From Cruorifilaria tuberocauda (Eukaryota > Nematoda > Chromadorea > Rhabditida > Onchocercidae): a stretch of 35,735 nucleotides of DNA. The notes under the pieces were generated by a model. It made no database searches. It saw only the letters and a list, made by a program, of their open reading frames with translations, and was not told the DNA's origin. A program made the translations under genes and the position numbers. The stretch is from assembly GCA_013365365.1 (NCBI GenBank), contig JABVXU010000546.1, positions 1-35,735 on the forward strand, written 5' to 3'. Shown here piece after piece: positions 23,005 through 34,188 of the stretch. Numbering within the stretch: position 1 is the stretch's first letter; the number at the start of each line of letters is the position of its first letter.

Positions 23005-26000
23005 ATGGATTACGAAGTGTCGAAGTCAGTGAAACGTATTCCATTGTCTTCCTATCGAGTACTAAATAAGCGGCTGAGTTTAAATTTCGATGGGCTCGTG
23101 AATTACATCGGTTTTATGGTCGCACTTTTATGTGGTTTCATTTTTGGAAAGTAAGTTTTCGTTTCTCATTCATCACATTTGTTGAATTTTATATTAGTAA
23201 TGGAAAGATTAGCTATTTCAGATATATGCAGGAATTACATGAAACGAAACTTTGGTTTTCACATATCGAGCAAGTTGAACAAGAGATATCATTAAGGACT
23301 GAAGCTGGTCTTTATTATTCTTATTACAAATTTGCCGTTCATCCACAGATGTCATTTGATAACACAATTTATGCGCTGATGCATGATAACAGGTGAGCGT
23401 AGTATTTCTTTAGTTGTCTCCCAGATCTTGGATAGATAATTGTTTACTTCATTTCAGCACTGAATTTCCTCGTCAAATTAACGTATTCGAGCGTTTTAAC
23501 ATTTACCAAGAGTTGGTACTCGCTGTTTTATACAAATTCTTTGCATCGTTCCGATTACTTCGCGACTACTATTTACCTAAACCAATCCTATTCTATGTCT
23601 ATTCATGCTTTGTCTTTGCTGGATTCGGCATTACAACGCTGTTTCTTCTTGCTTGGGCTCTAACCGGAAGGCATGTCATTTTCTCTCATTTGCATCTTTT
23701 TTCTTTTTTTGTCTACGGATAAAATTTCGAGAATATCTAGCCAGTTCAAATGAAATGTTTTTAGCTGGCTGTATGGATTACTTGTTTTCACATGGATGCT
23801 CACAAACATCGATGACAGTACTCGTGTTTTCTTTACTGTTAATTTGCGGGAAAATTTTGCACTGCCATTTTTCTGGTTGCAAAACGCGTGCGTTGTTGTC
23901 GTGTTGCGATTCTCTAATGTTGCTTGCAAAAAATATTACTTCATCTTTTTCTTCTCCACCTTCATGTTTGCTTTATTTTGGCAGTTTAATCAGGTACTTC
24001 TTTGGATTTCGTATATCTCCTTCGCTTTCTTTTTTTGTAGTTCAACAATCTTAATCAGCGTGCAGTGCACGTCGCAAATGCAAGATAAGTGAGAAATGAA
24101 GAGAATTGTAGTATTTTCGATATTTTGTCACATGGTGAGACCGATTCTTATCGCACGAAAAATTTTAATAATCGGTATCGAAATAGAAAAAGTAGTTTTA
24201 AGGCCACTGTACGGTAAAGATGATACAATAATGGAAATTCCGAAGAGGTGATATCTTTTTAGGATCAATAATATCGTAACAGTTGCAGTTCATCTTGGTG
24301 CTGCAGTCGATATCTCTTGTTGGAATGAGTTTGATTATACCTCATCTATCATCTACCATTGCTTCATTTCTCGTGCTGCAGTCACAGGCATTTTTCTTGG
24401 TAGTATTAGCGCAGTTTGGCCAGCCAATGAATATTGCTTCTATTTGCACGGCCTTTAATTTAAGCTCCATTGTGATCCTTCGTTTGACAGCCAAAACCGA
24501 AAGGTTTGTTGCATCTTACTTAGTAGATATAACTTTTATTGATGATGAAAGCGGTCAATTATGTTAGCATATTTATTTTCAGCACTTTTGCACTATCTCC
24601 TTTGTATTTCTGTTAATTATTTGTTTCATTTACATTTATGATAAAGTTACAGATACCGAATAAGTATAATATTGATAAAATCTATTTATATCATTGGATT
24701 AACGCTTTCGCTGAGCTGGTTCATTCGTTATCTTGTGGGTGCTGAAGCTGACACCCATGTATGGAATTTTGTAAAGGCTAAAATTGGTTTAATTTCCAGG
24801 TAGTTATATTATAGATTTACACTTGACAAGGATGATTAAAGAAAATGTAATTGTAATAAGCAGAAACTTGGTTTGGAAGAAATTGATAATGATAATAAAG
24901 GTAGTAATTAGCTAAGATTGGATAGTCGAGTAATTTCGCAATATTGTGCATGGATGCAAATATATATATATATATATTGACATACTAGTAAGTATGACAA
25001 TATTGTATAAGTTTTTCATAGACTTTTTTATTCAGAGGTTGCTAGCCTGTATTTTACCGAAGTTGTGATAATTTTACATTTTTTTTCATTTAGCGTTGCT
25101 CACTTTGCAAAACTAGTTTATTTAGATCCTCAGTACCCTTCGAAAGTGCATTGTATTTGTGTCACGGAGCTTTCGCTTATCTCGATAGTGACTTCTTTCG
25201 GCGAACATCGCTGAATGGTTGCTTCCCACTGTTCATAGCAGCAATACTCATTGTTATCCTGATAACGATACATTCAGTTGTGTTGCAATGCTGTGATCGA
25301 GTATCTGGTACTGTTATTATTGGTTTAAATAGGAGAATGCTTTAGCTTCGTCTGGTTTGTATACATTCTTGCAGTGCCTGCATTTATCGATCATTTTGGG
25401 ACAGAAACAATTTTTGTTGTCATTCAATCAATATTATGTGGAATAGTTGCTATTTTTACTCTCCGAATGAAATATCTTTGGTTTCCACAAATTGCCCTTG
25501 TTGCCTGCACATTACCTGTAATGTAAGTAAGGCTACATTCTACTTCATTATATGACAGCGTTCCACCATATATATTAAGGCACATGCGCAAAAGCAATCA
25601 GTGCTTTACTGAATAGTTGTACATCTGTTAGATGCATAGTGAATTGCAACTGTTTGAGGAAATGTCAGAAGTTCGAAAAAAAATAGCAAATGCTAGGAAA
25701 AAGTAATACATAAATGCAGATAGTTGAGTAATTGTTATGTTGAGAACAGCAATTTAGGATGTGATCTGCGCTACTTCAGGATTTCGAAAAGCTCAGGCCG
25801 GTTTGTTGTTCAAGTAGTAGTAATAGCTGCAATCACAACTCTATTATACAATCATTATGGTATTTATAAGGAACAGATGGCGAATGAGCAAGTATAGTTC
25901 ATGAGTTTCATATGATCTTTGTTTCCGAATGATTTTCATTCAGAATTGTACTGTATGCTCAACGATCAAAAAATTGGTGCTATTTAGGAATTTTATGATC

Positions 26001-26859
26001 CGGATACTGTCGCGTTAATGGAATGGATCAAAAGCTCAACGAAACCTTTGACGTCATGGGCAGGAAGTATGCAGTTGATGGCTGGAGTAAAAGCTTGCAC
26101 AGGAAGATATTTGGCTAATCATCCACACTTTGAAGATAAGTGGTTGCGTGATCGGACCTTACAGCTTTACCAGGTTTAATACCATATAAATCTGATGTTA
26201 AGTTCGGAATTCGTCATTTAAAAATATTTTAAATATGTTTTGGAAAAGTTTATCATGCGTCCTTATAATAAATTTTTCTCAGATGTATGGTCGAAAAACT
26301 TTATTCGAAATGCATGAAATTTTGACAGTTCATAAGGTAGATTACATTATTTTGGAAGACACTATATGTCTGGCTGCTTCAACGGGATGTTCGACGAAAG
26401 ACTTGGTGGATGCTGCTAATGGTGATACGCCGGAGTATGCTATGTCAAAAGATGGTAAGATTTGATTGCACTCTGGTGTAGTTACTATGCATATGACTTA
26501 TAAAGAAAATTGATACACCATTTTGAAAACTTAATGCATTTTTTCAGTAATCTACGGATACTTGCATGATAAAGGAAAGGCTGAAAGCTATTCAATCCTT
26601 TAATTCTATCATAGAAATGAAGAAGTTGATATATTTTGTTAGGTTTCTCCTACAAAAAGGTGGAACTTATAAGAAAATTGAATGATTCACAAATATAATC
26701 TTCTGTATTATTGAATATTATATTGCAGAAATAGATTTGGAGAAGCGATTCTGTGATCGAATACGCTATGTTGATGATGAAACAAACCTTTACTTCAAGC
26801 TAGTATTTGAAAATCACACTTTTCGCGTATATCAAGTACTCAACAATGTTAATTTTTAG
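23005..26859 (+). CDS. dpy-19: DPY-19, C-mannosyltransferase of the ER, complete, 12 exons
   Basis: Exons: 23005-23150, 23222-23392, 23458-23670, 23765-23993, 24289-24503, 24653-24799, 25126-25307, 25375-25522, 25780-25891, 25988-26173, 26283-26454, 26729-26859. They join in frame to 683 residues, the usual family length. Family marks: RTEAGLYYSY (about 74-83), FPRQINVFERFNIYQELVLA, VNLRENFALPF, KYLWFPQIALVA, EFYDPDTVALMEWIK and the soluble C-terminal luminal domain with a YIILEDTIC motif. About a dozen hydrophobic segments lie between. The family moves mannose from dolichol-phosphate-mannose to C2 of Trp in WxxW motifs of thrombospondin repeats; in worms this supports neuroblast migration. 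Glu76 in the RTEAGLYYSY loop is the best candidate for the catalytic glutamate, as I recall the worm structure. A stop codon directly precedes the ATG. Intron 3 starts with GC. Confidence 0.97.
23671..23764 (+). other. GC-AG intron of dpy-19
   Basis: The donor reads GGAAG-GCATGT and the acceptor TTTTTAG. Only this cut keeps phase and yields TGS-WLYG, matching the conserved Gly-Ser-Trp-Leu of DPY19 proteins. The nearest GT (at 23675) breaks the frame. This is a non-canonical but accepted donor class. Confidence 0.85.
24961..24978. repeat. AT dinucleotide microsatellite
   Basis: TA run in dpy-19 intron 6. Confidence 0.85.
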
Positions 26860-28864
26860 TTTTATGATAAGTTTGAAGGTGGAACACATCGGGAAATCCA
26901 AAAATTCTTAATACAAAAATGCTATAATTATGATAATTATGAAAGTATTCTATAGGATTTTATATTATGAAAAATTCTTCTTTAAAATAATGCTAATTAA
27001 GTTATTTATAGTTACATTTATGAGGAAATTTTGTTAATCAAGTAAAATTGTAACAAAGGTTGTCATGAGAAACGCCTCATGTTGTTTAATTCTGAAATAG
27101 CAATGAAATTGGAATAATAACAGGTTTTCCTTCACAACAGTTAATATACAGAAGCAATGTTCGAACAGTCGTTTCAAAGATTTAATGCTTTTATTTACTT
27201 GAGAATGGTAGAGCCAAGCCAAGTTCTAATTAATGAAAGCATATTATATATATACATATATAAGAAATAAAATTGATTTAAAATGTGTTGGTGGTTCAGG
27301 AGGAGGATGAAATATGAATTGTGGAGAATCTTTCATGCGACAAAAATTGTTAAAAATTGCTGTTCTCACCCATTATTTCTCAAAAAGGCTACAGTTCCAT
27401 ATAAATTATTTTCTTAACATCTTTCGGTTCGGCAATTTTTTGGATGTTGCAAATTATGACTCTCAGTGATTTTCTTCAATTCAATTAATGGAACATTCTT
27501 CGAAATTTCATAACAATATTTTCGTAATGAAAAAGAAAAATAAGGAAAGTTCCATGTGAAAGTCAAGAATGAATTGCGATGATCACAAAGGTAGAAGTAT
27601 TCCATTAATGTTGGAAGACTTGCTAAATAAATAAACATTTAGATGGATAAGGTACGGCGATACACTGGTTTAAATCTATAAATAGAAACCTAGTATCTGA
27701 GGAGTAATCGATAGAAGTAGTCGATGAATCAGTTTAACTCACTCTCGTATTTTATCACCTCGTGACATGGTGTAATTGTAAGCTCCTTTCTGTTAATTCC
27801 TGGAGCATGATAAGACGTGTTTTTAGTATTCCACTGAAGTACTATAAAGGAAGGAGTGATAGCACCTACCATTCATTCATTCACCGTTCCAATAGTGATT
27901 TGCTCCTGTTATCATTATCGTTCAGTGAAGAAGGGGAACAAAATGAGGATAGAAATGAAATAGGCAAATAAAGACCCGTAAACTCACTTTAATTTTCTTA
28001 CATTCAACATCGTTAAATTTAGGTGACCACCCACATTACTCAATTTCAATGTCTCCTTTCTTCCGCCCTACCTTTTGGGGATAGGATGTGCTTTTATCGA
28101 AAGGCCTGCTGTAACATTGTTCATCGGATTGCTCTTACTGAATAGAGATCAGCAAGGATTCAAATACTAACGATAATCATAATCATACTTATGGCTATTT
28201 ACTTCAGCGTAATTGAAGTTTATAAACTGATGTAAACGAACTGTTTCATTTTAGTTTCATCTCTACAGAAAGGGTAAAAAGTGATGACGAATTCCTAACA
28301 TTGAAGAAAATGAATAAACAGATTGCATCCCTTGACTTTATATTTTATTCTCCGACAAATTGAGAAATCATGCATGTATGATACAAGAGGAACGAATTCT
28401 TTCCCATCCAACCGAGTTTGCAATTTTATCTTAAAGGTTCGGCGTGATTTACTTATAACACAGTATGCCTGTGAGTTTTAGATCCAAAGTATATTTGATA
28501 CTGCTGAAGTTCCTCATACTGGATGAATACGAATTGCGTGGACTAAAAATATTTAAGAAGTTTATGAAATGTAGAATACGAAATCGACATTTAAAGTTAT
28601 ATACCACAAACAACAAGAATTTTAAGAACAGTATATAATAGTAATAGTCTGCACATATGAAAAATATACTACAAATCCAGCTGTCATCGTTCATTATTGC
28701 TGCTTAAAGAAATTGCCGTTATTATAATTATCGACTTAGAATAAATTCTCAAGAATTTTGAACTGTTTAAATTGCAAGTTGAATTCGAATATTTCCGAAA
28801 AACGTTATGAAACTTTCCTCTGAAACTTAACAACAGCAAAAGAAACAGAAACAGTATCGCATAA
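26860..28864. other. Region between convergent dpy-19 and mdl-1
   Basis: 2.0 kb, A+T-rich, expected to hold both 3' UTRs. Short open frames at 27034-27222 and 27414-27638 (minus) and 27762-27971 (plus) lack motifs and splice context. A minus-strand AATAAA at 28349-28344, about 0.5 kb past the mdl-1 stop, could serve mdl-1. Confidence 0.6.
27266..27271 (+). terminator. Candidate polyadenylation signal of dpy-19
   Basis: AATAAA about 400 nt after the dpy-19 stop codon. It is the first perfect hexamer I see downstream on the plus strand. Confidence 0.4.
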
Positions 28865-31800
28865 TCACAGGGGCTGCACATCGAGGTAAGGATACATAGA
28901 AATGCGGGGATAACACAATGGCAATGCTGGAAGGAGTCCATTGAGATAAGGATCGAATGGGGGATACGGCTGAACAGGAGAGCTAACTAAAGAGGAGTTG
29001 CTTGATGAAACCGATAATTTCGAACCAAAATCTAAGCATGATGTGTTATCGGAAAACGTCAGTGAAGAAGAGGAAGAGGCAGACGATGACAAAGTACCAT
29101 AATCGTTGTCGTCAACTGCTGAGATGGTACTTGCACTTTCAGAACGGGACTCCTGTGCTAGTGTCTTTTCTGGGTGCAATCCTTCCAGTACCAGTTGTAA
29201 AGCGGAATGCTGTTTTTCTAATTGCCGCTTTCGCTCTTCCGCACTTTTTACAAGCTTATCTAATTCCTGAAAATAATAATTACTATTGATATAACTACAG
29301 TAATAACAAAAGAGTAAATAAATAATAATAATAAAACATTTTGAAAATGTTGTCTTGGGCAGAATTCGTTCGGAGTGTAATATGGAAGACAAGAAGAAAC
29401 TAATAAAAGCAGCTAAAAGGGGCAGAGGACAGGCAACGATCTGCAGCAACAGATCAAAATTGCCTAATTCATATTCATATTCATAGAAAGAATTAATCAC
29501 AATTATCACTTAATCATCGCACAACAGTGAGAAGGGAATAAAGAAGAACTGACCAAAATATAATCTCTAGCACGAGTTAATAAAGAGAGAGTTGTATTGC
29601 GGGCATTGTCGGAGCTAGAAGGAACGATATCCTTCAAGTTATCCAAATATCCACGAAGATTAGCACGACGTGTCTTCTCTAGTTCATTGTGGGCGGCTCT
29701 GTAATGCAAAATGCAATCAACTGTGCTGAGCATACTGTCCTCAACTGTTTCATTTGAAACCGAGATACCCTTCGAAAGTAATATAAAGTATTTCTTTCAA
29801 AATACTAATTCTGGATAAATGCACAAACATGACTTTATAACTGGAATTTCCATCCACCAATCAATTCCCGTGCATAGTTGCTCCATCGAGAAAATACTAA
29901 GAAGCGGAAATGAGAGCAGTTCTCGAAAGCAATTATCTTTCATCGCATCTCACATATATTTTCAAATTGATTATGCAGTGCACCAACTTATATTGTTTTT
30001 ATGCATAGATTTGTTTAATCAGAAGATTTGTTTAATTTTTTTCAGCAAATCCTTGGTTTGACTATCAAGTCCTATCCGTTTAAACCGGCTGGTGAGCCAT
30101 GAGCAATACTTCTACGTGCTCAGCACTATCGATATCCAACACATCACAACGTAAAATCACTATCTGCTCGCTTCTATTTTCATATTTGATCATTTTATCA
30201 CCATCATCTCCAAGCATCGTGATACTAGTCACAAACTTATTTAAGTTTAGAAGGTTGTAAAAAACAGCAATAGTATGATAGGTATTTTCAGCTTCTTCAT
30301 CTTAGAAAACCCTGAGCAAACCGATGAGAAAATTTACGACTACCACATCCGAATATCTATTTGAATAACTTGTGAGTGTGAGACTATTTTTGGAAATGCC
30401 TAGCAACACAGTTACCTATTTATTTAACTAAGCATATCTAATCCGCGACACTTAACTTTGATTGAGGAAGGGATTAATGCTTCTTTAAGAGTGATTAATC
30501 GCATTTTTAATCTCTTTTGAAGAAGCAGATAAAGTAGAAAACAGGAAAACCTATTTTTCCTTCAGCAAATCCTTGGTCTGAGCATAAAATATCTCTTCAT
30601 ACCATGACCCCTATCAATCTAAATAAGAATTTTGTTGAACAAACAAGCATTAACTGCAAAAAAACCTAAAAGTATTAGATAAATAGAAAGATGTTCACTT
30701 ATTCCCAAAAACTAGAGTCGATCGTTTATCAGTAGGTGAATAAATTAATCACACAATCAATTTAATCAGTGCCTTATATGTATTTATGCTCAGACAGATG
30801 TATGCATGCATATATATATGTGCATGTTTGCTCGTGCTTGCATGCATATGTATATGCATATGTGTATGCATGTGATTATGTATGTGTGTAACATGTAATG
30901 TTTTGGAGGAAAGGAAGGAAGGATCGGTTCGCACATGTGCTATCAGTAGCAATATGCGTGCAGTGAAGCACGTGCAATGCAGCTGAAAGAACTGGATGAG
31001 AAGGCAGACGAAAAACATTTGCGAGTTAGTGTGCAGTTGACTGCATGTTTGCTTTGTTTTGCAGATTTAGTATTTTTGCAATTGGTAGAAGTAAAGGAAA
31101 GGACACTTTGCCCCGTTCATCATGATGTCGTGATGGTGTCGCCCCTTCGGGAAATGAAGGAGGAGTGAAACGTTGAATGAGCGCTGAGCTGACCGTTTCA
31201 ACTTATCCATCAAGTTACACACTCTCGCTGAAGCTGCATTCCTTCTAGCGAGGAATATTTCATAAGATTCAAACAAATATGAAATAGATGCAGCGTCATA
31301 CAGTAGTTTCCCAATATGATGATATCTGCACGTGAATGCAGCAGCTTATGATGCACAACAAGTGTCCATGCTTCCTTTTAAACACGTTAAAACTAACCTG
31401 CTATGACGTGCACTGCTTACAGAAGGATATGGCCGATGTCTCCTGCTGCTATGTTCTGGTGGAGGTGTCTGAAAATGTCGTGGTGATGGGATTGATGAGC
31501 TTCGATCCGAGAGACATCCCAACGACGACGTGGAAGCAATGGAGCATGTCGTACTTTGTCCTAATACCCCTTTAGTCACGAATGAATCGTCACTGCTTTC
31601 ATCGCTAACTGGAAAAGAAAATCCGAATTTCAAACTGTTTCCACACAGTTTTCGCGCTCAACGCAATTACCCATCCCATCCCGGGAACACGGTCCAGATG
31701 CATCACGCAGTTGGAAGTACTCATTGCTAGCTAGTCAAGGCACTGCACTATCTCCGACTCACTGTTTCCTGCCTTGGCATCACTTCATCTACGTCACCTC

Positions 31801-31938
31801 ATCGCCCTATTTCAGAAAATAATGAAGAAAATGGTAATACATACTGAGGCAAGTATCCGGAATATTCCGTGCTTTCTCGATGTATTGCGCGGCAGATATA
31901 AGTTGTGAGAAGCAGAAAGGCGAGTGTCTTCGGTCCAT
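28865..31938 (-). CDS. mdl-1: MDL-1, MAD/MXD-type bHLH-zipper repressor, complete, 4 exons
   Basis: Exons 31938-31845, 31608-31398, 29698-29554 and 29266-28865 join in frame to 283 residues. The short first exon encodes MDRRHSPF followed by [12 protein letters not shown] (residues 10-21), which fits the MAD-family SIN3-interaction helix. Exon 2 is a Ser/Pro-rich linker. From residue 102 the basic region reads [13 protein letters not shown], with the His, Glu and Arg that read CACGTG in this family. The HLH runs to [15 protein letters not shown], and the zipper (about 150-175) continues without a break as [19 protein letters not shown]. The tail is Ser-rich ([10 protein letters not shown]) and ends in Pro/Tyr-rich sequence. 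Family knowledge: it pairs with a Max-like protein (MXL-1 in C. elegans), binds E-boxes and recruits SIN3/HDAC in the nucleus. An acceptor lies 25 nt before the ATG. Confidence 0.95.
30800..30900. repeat. Alternating purine-pyrimidine repeat (ATGC/TATG type)
   Basis: About 100 nt of imperfect TATG, GCATGCAT and TATATATG units in mdl-1 intron 2. Simple-sequence DNA of a type that can adopt Z-form. Confidence 0.8.
30969..30974. promoter_or_regulatory. CACGTG E-box in mdl-1 intron 2
   Basis: Perfect palindromic E-box, the site preferred by MAD/MAX and MYC/MAX dimers. A second lies 355 bp away at 31329. Possible autoregulatory site; inference. Confidence 0.35.
31329..31334. promoter_or_regulatory. 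CACGTG E-box in mdl-1 intron 2, near the exon 2 donor
   Basis: Perfect CACGTG 64 bp beyond the end of exon 2. With the site at 30969 it makes a pair within the gene whose product should bind this sequence. Confidence 0.35.
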
Positions 31939-32264
31939 AAAAAGAAATCACCGGTGCAGTAGGCTATAACAAACAACGATCCATTAGTGAGATGATTGAT
32001 GTGCACCACGGGTGATGATGTATGAATCATAACCTATCATAATATCATTCACAATCAACAACGGGAGAGAGATCGGATGATTCGGAGAACCGATGGACTG
32101 ACACACTCACGCCTTCTGTAATTCCTGGGAAAGAGCACTGTTTACAGGCTGTCAGTTAGCTCGGTTTCGTGCGGTCCTGAGAGCCCAGCAAGACTGGTGG
32201 TCGGGAGTCACACACACAGATGAGGATGTGGTGGGATAGTGAGGGCTTCTGCCCCTTCTAGCTG

Positions 32265-32311
32265 CACCTGCACCTGCACCTACACCTGCACTGGACCTGC
32301 AACCGCAACCG
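32265..32311. repeat. CACCTG hexamer array and CAACCG repeat upstream of mdl-1
   Basis: Three perfect CACCTG E-boxes and one variant lie in 24 bp (32265-32288), followed by GGACCTG and two CAACCG units. CACCTG is a CANNTG E-box. The array may bind bHLH or zinc-finger factors, or be only a simple repeat. Confidence 0.7.
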
Positions 32312-32381
32312 CAAGTGTGACGGGATCGAGAGACTGCCCGCAGTCCTGCACACTTGTATGAAGAAGATGTGCAAATAACTT

Positions 32382-32391
32382 CTTATATATA
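32382..32391 (-). promoter_or_regulatory. TATA-like element upstream of mdl-1
   Basis: The minus strand reads TATATATAAG about 0.45 kb before the mdl-1 start codon. The position would suit a core promoter with a 5' leader spliced at 31965. No transcript start is known from sequence alone. Confidence 0.3.
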
Positions 32392-32615
32392 GGCATGGGA
32401 GAGGACGTTGCTTCGAGTTGTGACGACGACGGCGACGACTGCCTCACTCACTCAACCACTGACTGCTCGCACAGCGTTGCAAGTGCTCTTCAGGTTTACA
32501 CGCCTTTTCACATTTCAGCGGATCCGGACGATGACCCTATACATCTCTCTCTCCCTCTCTGTCTCTGTACGTGTATGTGTGCGCGACCGTCTGTCTATGT
32601 TTGCATGTATGTGCA

Positions 32616-32656
32616 GGTGTGGTGTGGTGTGGTGTGGTGTGGTGTGGTGTGGTGTG
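32616..32656 (+). repeat. GGTGT pentanucleotide array, 8 copies
   Basis: Eight perfect GGTGT units plus one base, preceded by CT-rich and TGTATG repeats. It makes a false open frame rich in CGVVW units. The repeated GG pairs could form a two-layer quadruplex. Confidence 0.95.
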
Positions 32657-34188
32657 CACGTACGATGTTAAGGGAGAAGTTGGGCAACCGCTGCTGGTTT
32701 GCTGGTTCCTTCACTAATCACCTCAATATAATCGCTAATTGCAGGGAATGAGTGGAGCTCTTCTGCTTCCAAATGGATGAGAAGGTGGTGAATTGTTCTG
32801 ATGATAACAGTCTTGGCAATTATAGTGATAAGAGAGGGAGAATGGAATGATAAGGATAGTGATGGATCTGCTGGAAAGAAGTGTAAAAGCCTCTCGTACT
32901 ACAGATATCTTTTATTAGCTAATGGAAGAGAGGACAGGATGGGTTAGAAGTCAATGGTGATTGCTTCAGAAAAGGTCATTAAATGAGCGTGAAGTTGAGG
33001 AAAGGATGTCTGCAGGTAAGTAAGACTAAGGCTATCCCGATGCTATTCGGTTAGAAGGTTGTGAGTTTGAATTTCTTTAATAGAATTAATTGAAAATGTT
33101 GAGAAGAGAGGAGGAGAAAGAGGATATAGAAGGAAAAAGACAGATTGCAAACAGTTCGCTTCCGCAACGACAGATAAGAGGAGTAGGTAGGTAGGTGGTA
33201 GGTGAGGTAGGAAGATTGAGATGAAGTGAAGTGTGATGGGATAGTTGTAGTTGCCACTCTTCCAGGAGCATCCCATTCATTTCATTTCTCGAGCCTTCTC
33301 CTACTTCCACAACAAATACATGGTTTCGAAGGGTGGAAATATGTACGTACCGCAGTGACGTTAAGGTGGTGAGGGAATGAATGAATGAATGGTTCGAATT
33401 GATTCAAGCTAATGAAGGGAGTGAATACGAATGACGTGTGCAGTTGGAACGTTCCATTCCTCCTCCCTCTCTCTCTCTTTCAGCAGTGTACTCGTGTCAC
33501 CTTTCCTCTTTATGAAAGCCACATGGATTGGTATTTGATGCTTCTAAGCTTCACTTCATCACAGAAAACAGTCACATTAGGCAGTTAAACTTTGATACGA
33601 AAGAGAGAAGTTCTAACGATCAACTCAAGCTTCCACTGGCCACTTCAAATCGTTGTCATTTGTTGCTTACACCTTAGTAAATAAGGTAGAAGGAGGGTTA
33701 TTGATAGGAAGAACATTGCAGAACACGCACATTTCTCGTGAATGCAGAAACCGCCTAACCAATTGACAGTTTGCAAAGAAACTTGACAGAGAAAGAGAGG
33801 GAGGGAGAAAGTTCAGAGTTAAAAGGATGGAAGTCGACAGTAGGCTGAAGTTTTGAAGCGCAACGTGGGCTCAAACTTGCTATTTCCAGCAATAGCAATT
33901 AGCAGCAAAAACGTTGCTTCCTTCATTCTTTCTAATCGTAATGCTAACCTGACAGGTGTTTTACACCCTGAGGGAATGAAACTCGATGAAATGACGATGG
34001 CGACTTGCAAAAATGGAATACTGGGGCGGATCGTTTCTCAGTTATCTCTACCGGACACAAGTATAAATAAATAAATATATATATATGTGTGTGAAATACC
34101 CGATCCAAATTTTTATCACTTTATCTGGAAGAGATAGAGATTTAATATTTTGCGCGTTTCGGAAGCATTAGCACCGACTTCAGGAATA

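Larger units (their letters stand above)
29699..31397. other. mdl-1 intron 2 (1.7 kb)
   Basis: The intron precedes the bHLH exon. It holds two CACGTG E-boxes (listed separately), an alternating ATGCATG/TATATG run and open frames on both strands (plus 30977-31168, minus 31067-31276) that have no role in the spliced message. Confidence 0.7.
31939..34188. other. Repeat-rich region between divergent mdl-1 and the small secreted gene
   Basis: 2.25 kb with no convincing gene. It contains the CACCTG array, a minus-strand TATA-like element, a GGTGT array, a GTAG-type run (33180-33215), GAAT repeats (33376-33391) and purine runs. Open frames on the minus strand at 33043-33310 come from low-complexity DNA. 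A plus-strand frame at 33853-34074 has no motif or splice support that I can defend. Confidence 0.6.

Noticed and set aside
23660..23929. Minus-strand open frame of 89 codons
   Set aside because: It is antisense to dpy-19 exon 4, whose family match is clear.
23605..24054. Plus-strand open frame of 149 codons
   Set aside because: It reads through the GC-AG intron and exon 4 of dpy-19 in the wrong frame.
30749..31018. Minus-strand open frame rich in His, Met and Ile
   Set aside because: It is a translation of the ATGC/TATG simple repeat in mdl-1 intron 2.
31067..31315. Minus-strand frame with LLYDAAS...[11 protein letters not shown] resembling a MAD SIN3-interaction helix
   Set aside because: It lies in intron 2, downstream of exon 2, so it cannot be N-terminal. 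A better match exists in the true first exon at 31845-31938.
32395..32751. Plus-strand open frames of 118 and 87 codons
   Set aside because: They run through CT, TGTATG and GGTGT repeats. Reading them as protein is an artefact of simple sequence.
33043..33310. Three overlapping minus-strand frames rich in Pro, Thr and Ser
   Set aside because: They derive from GTAG/GAGG low-complexity DNA and are open in all three frames.
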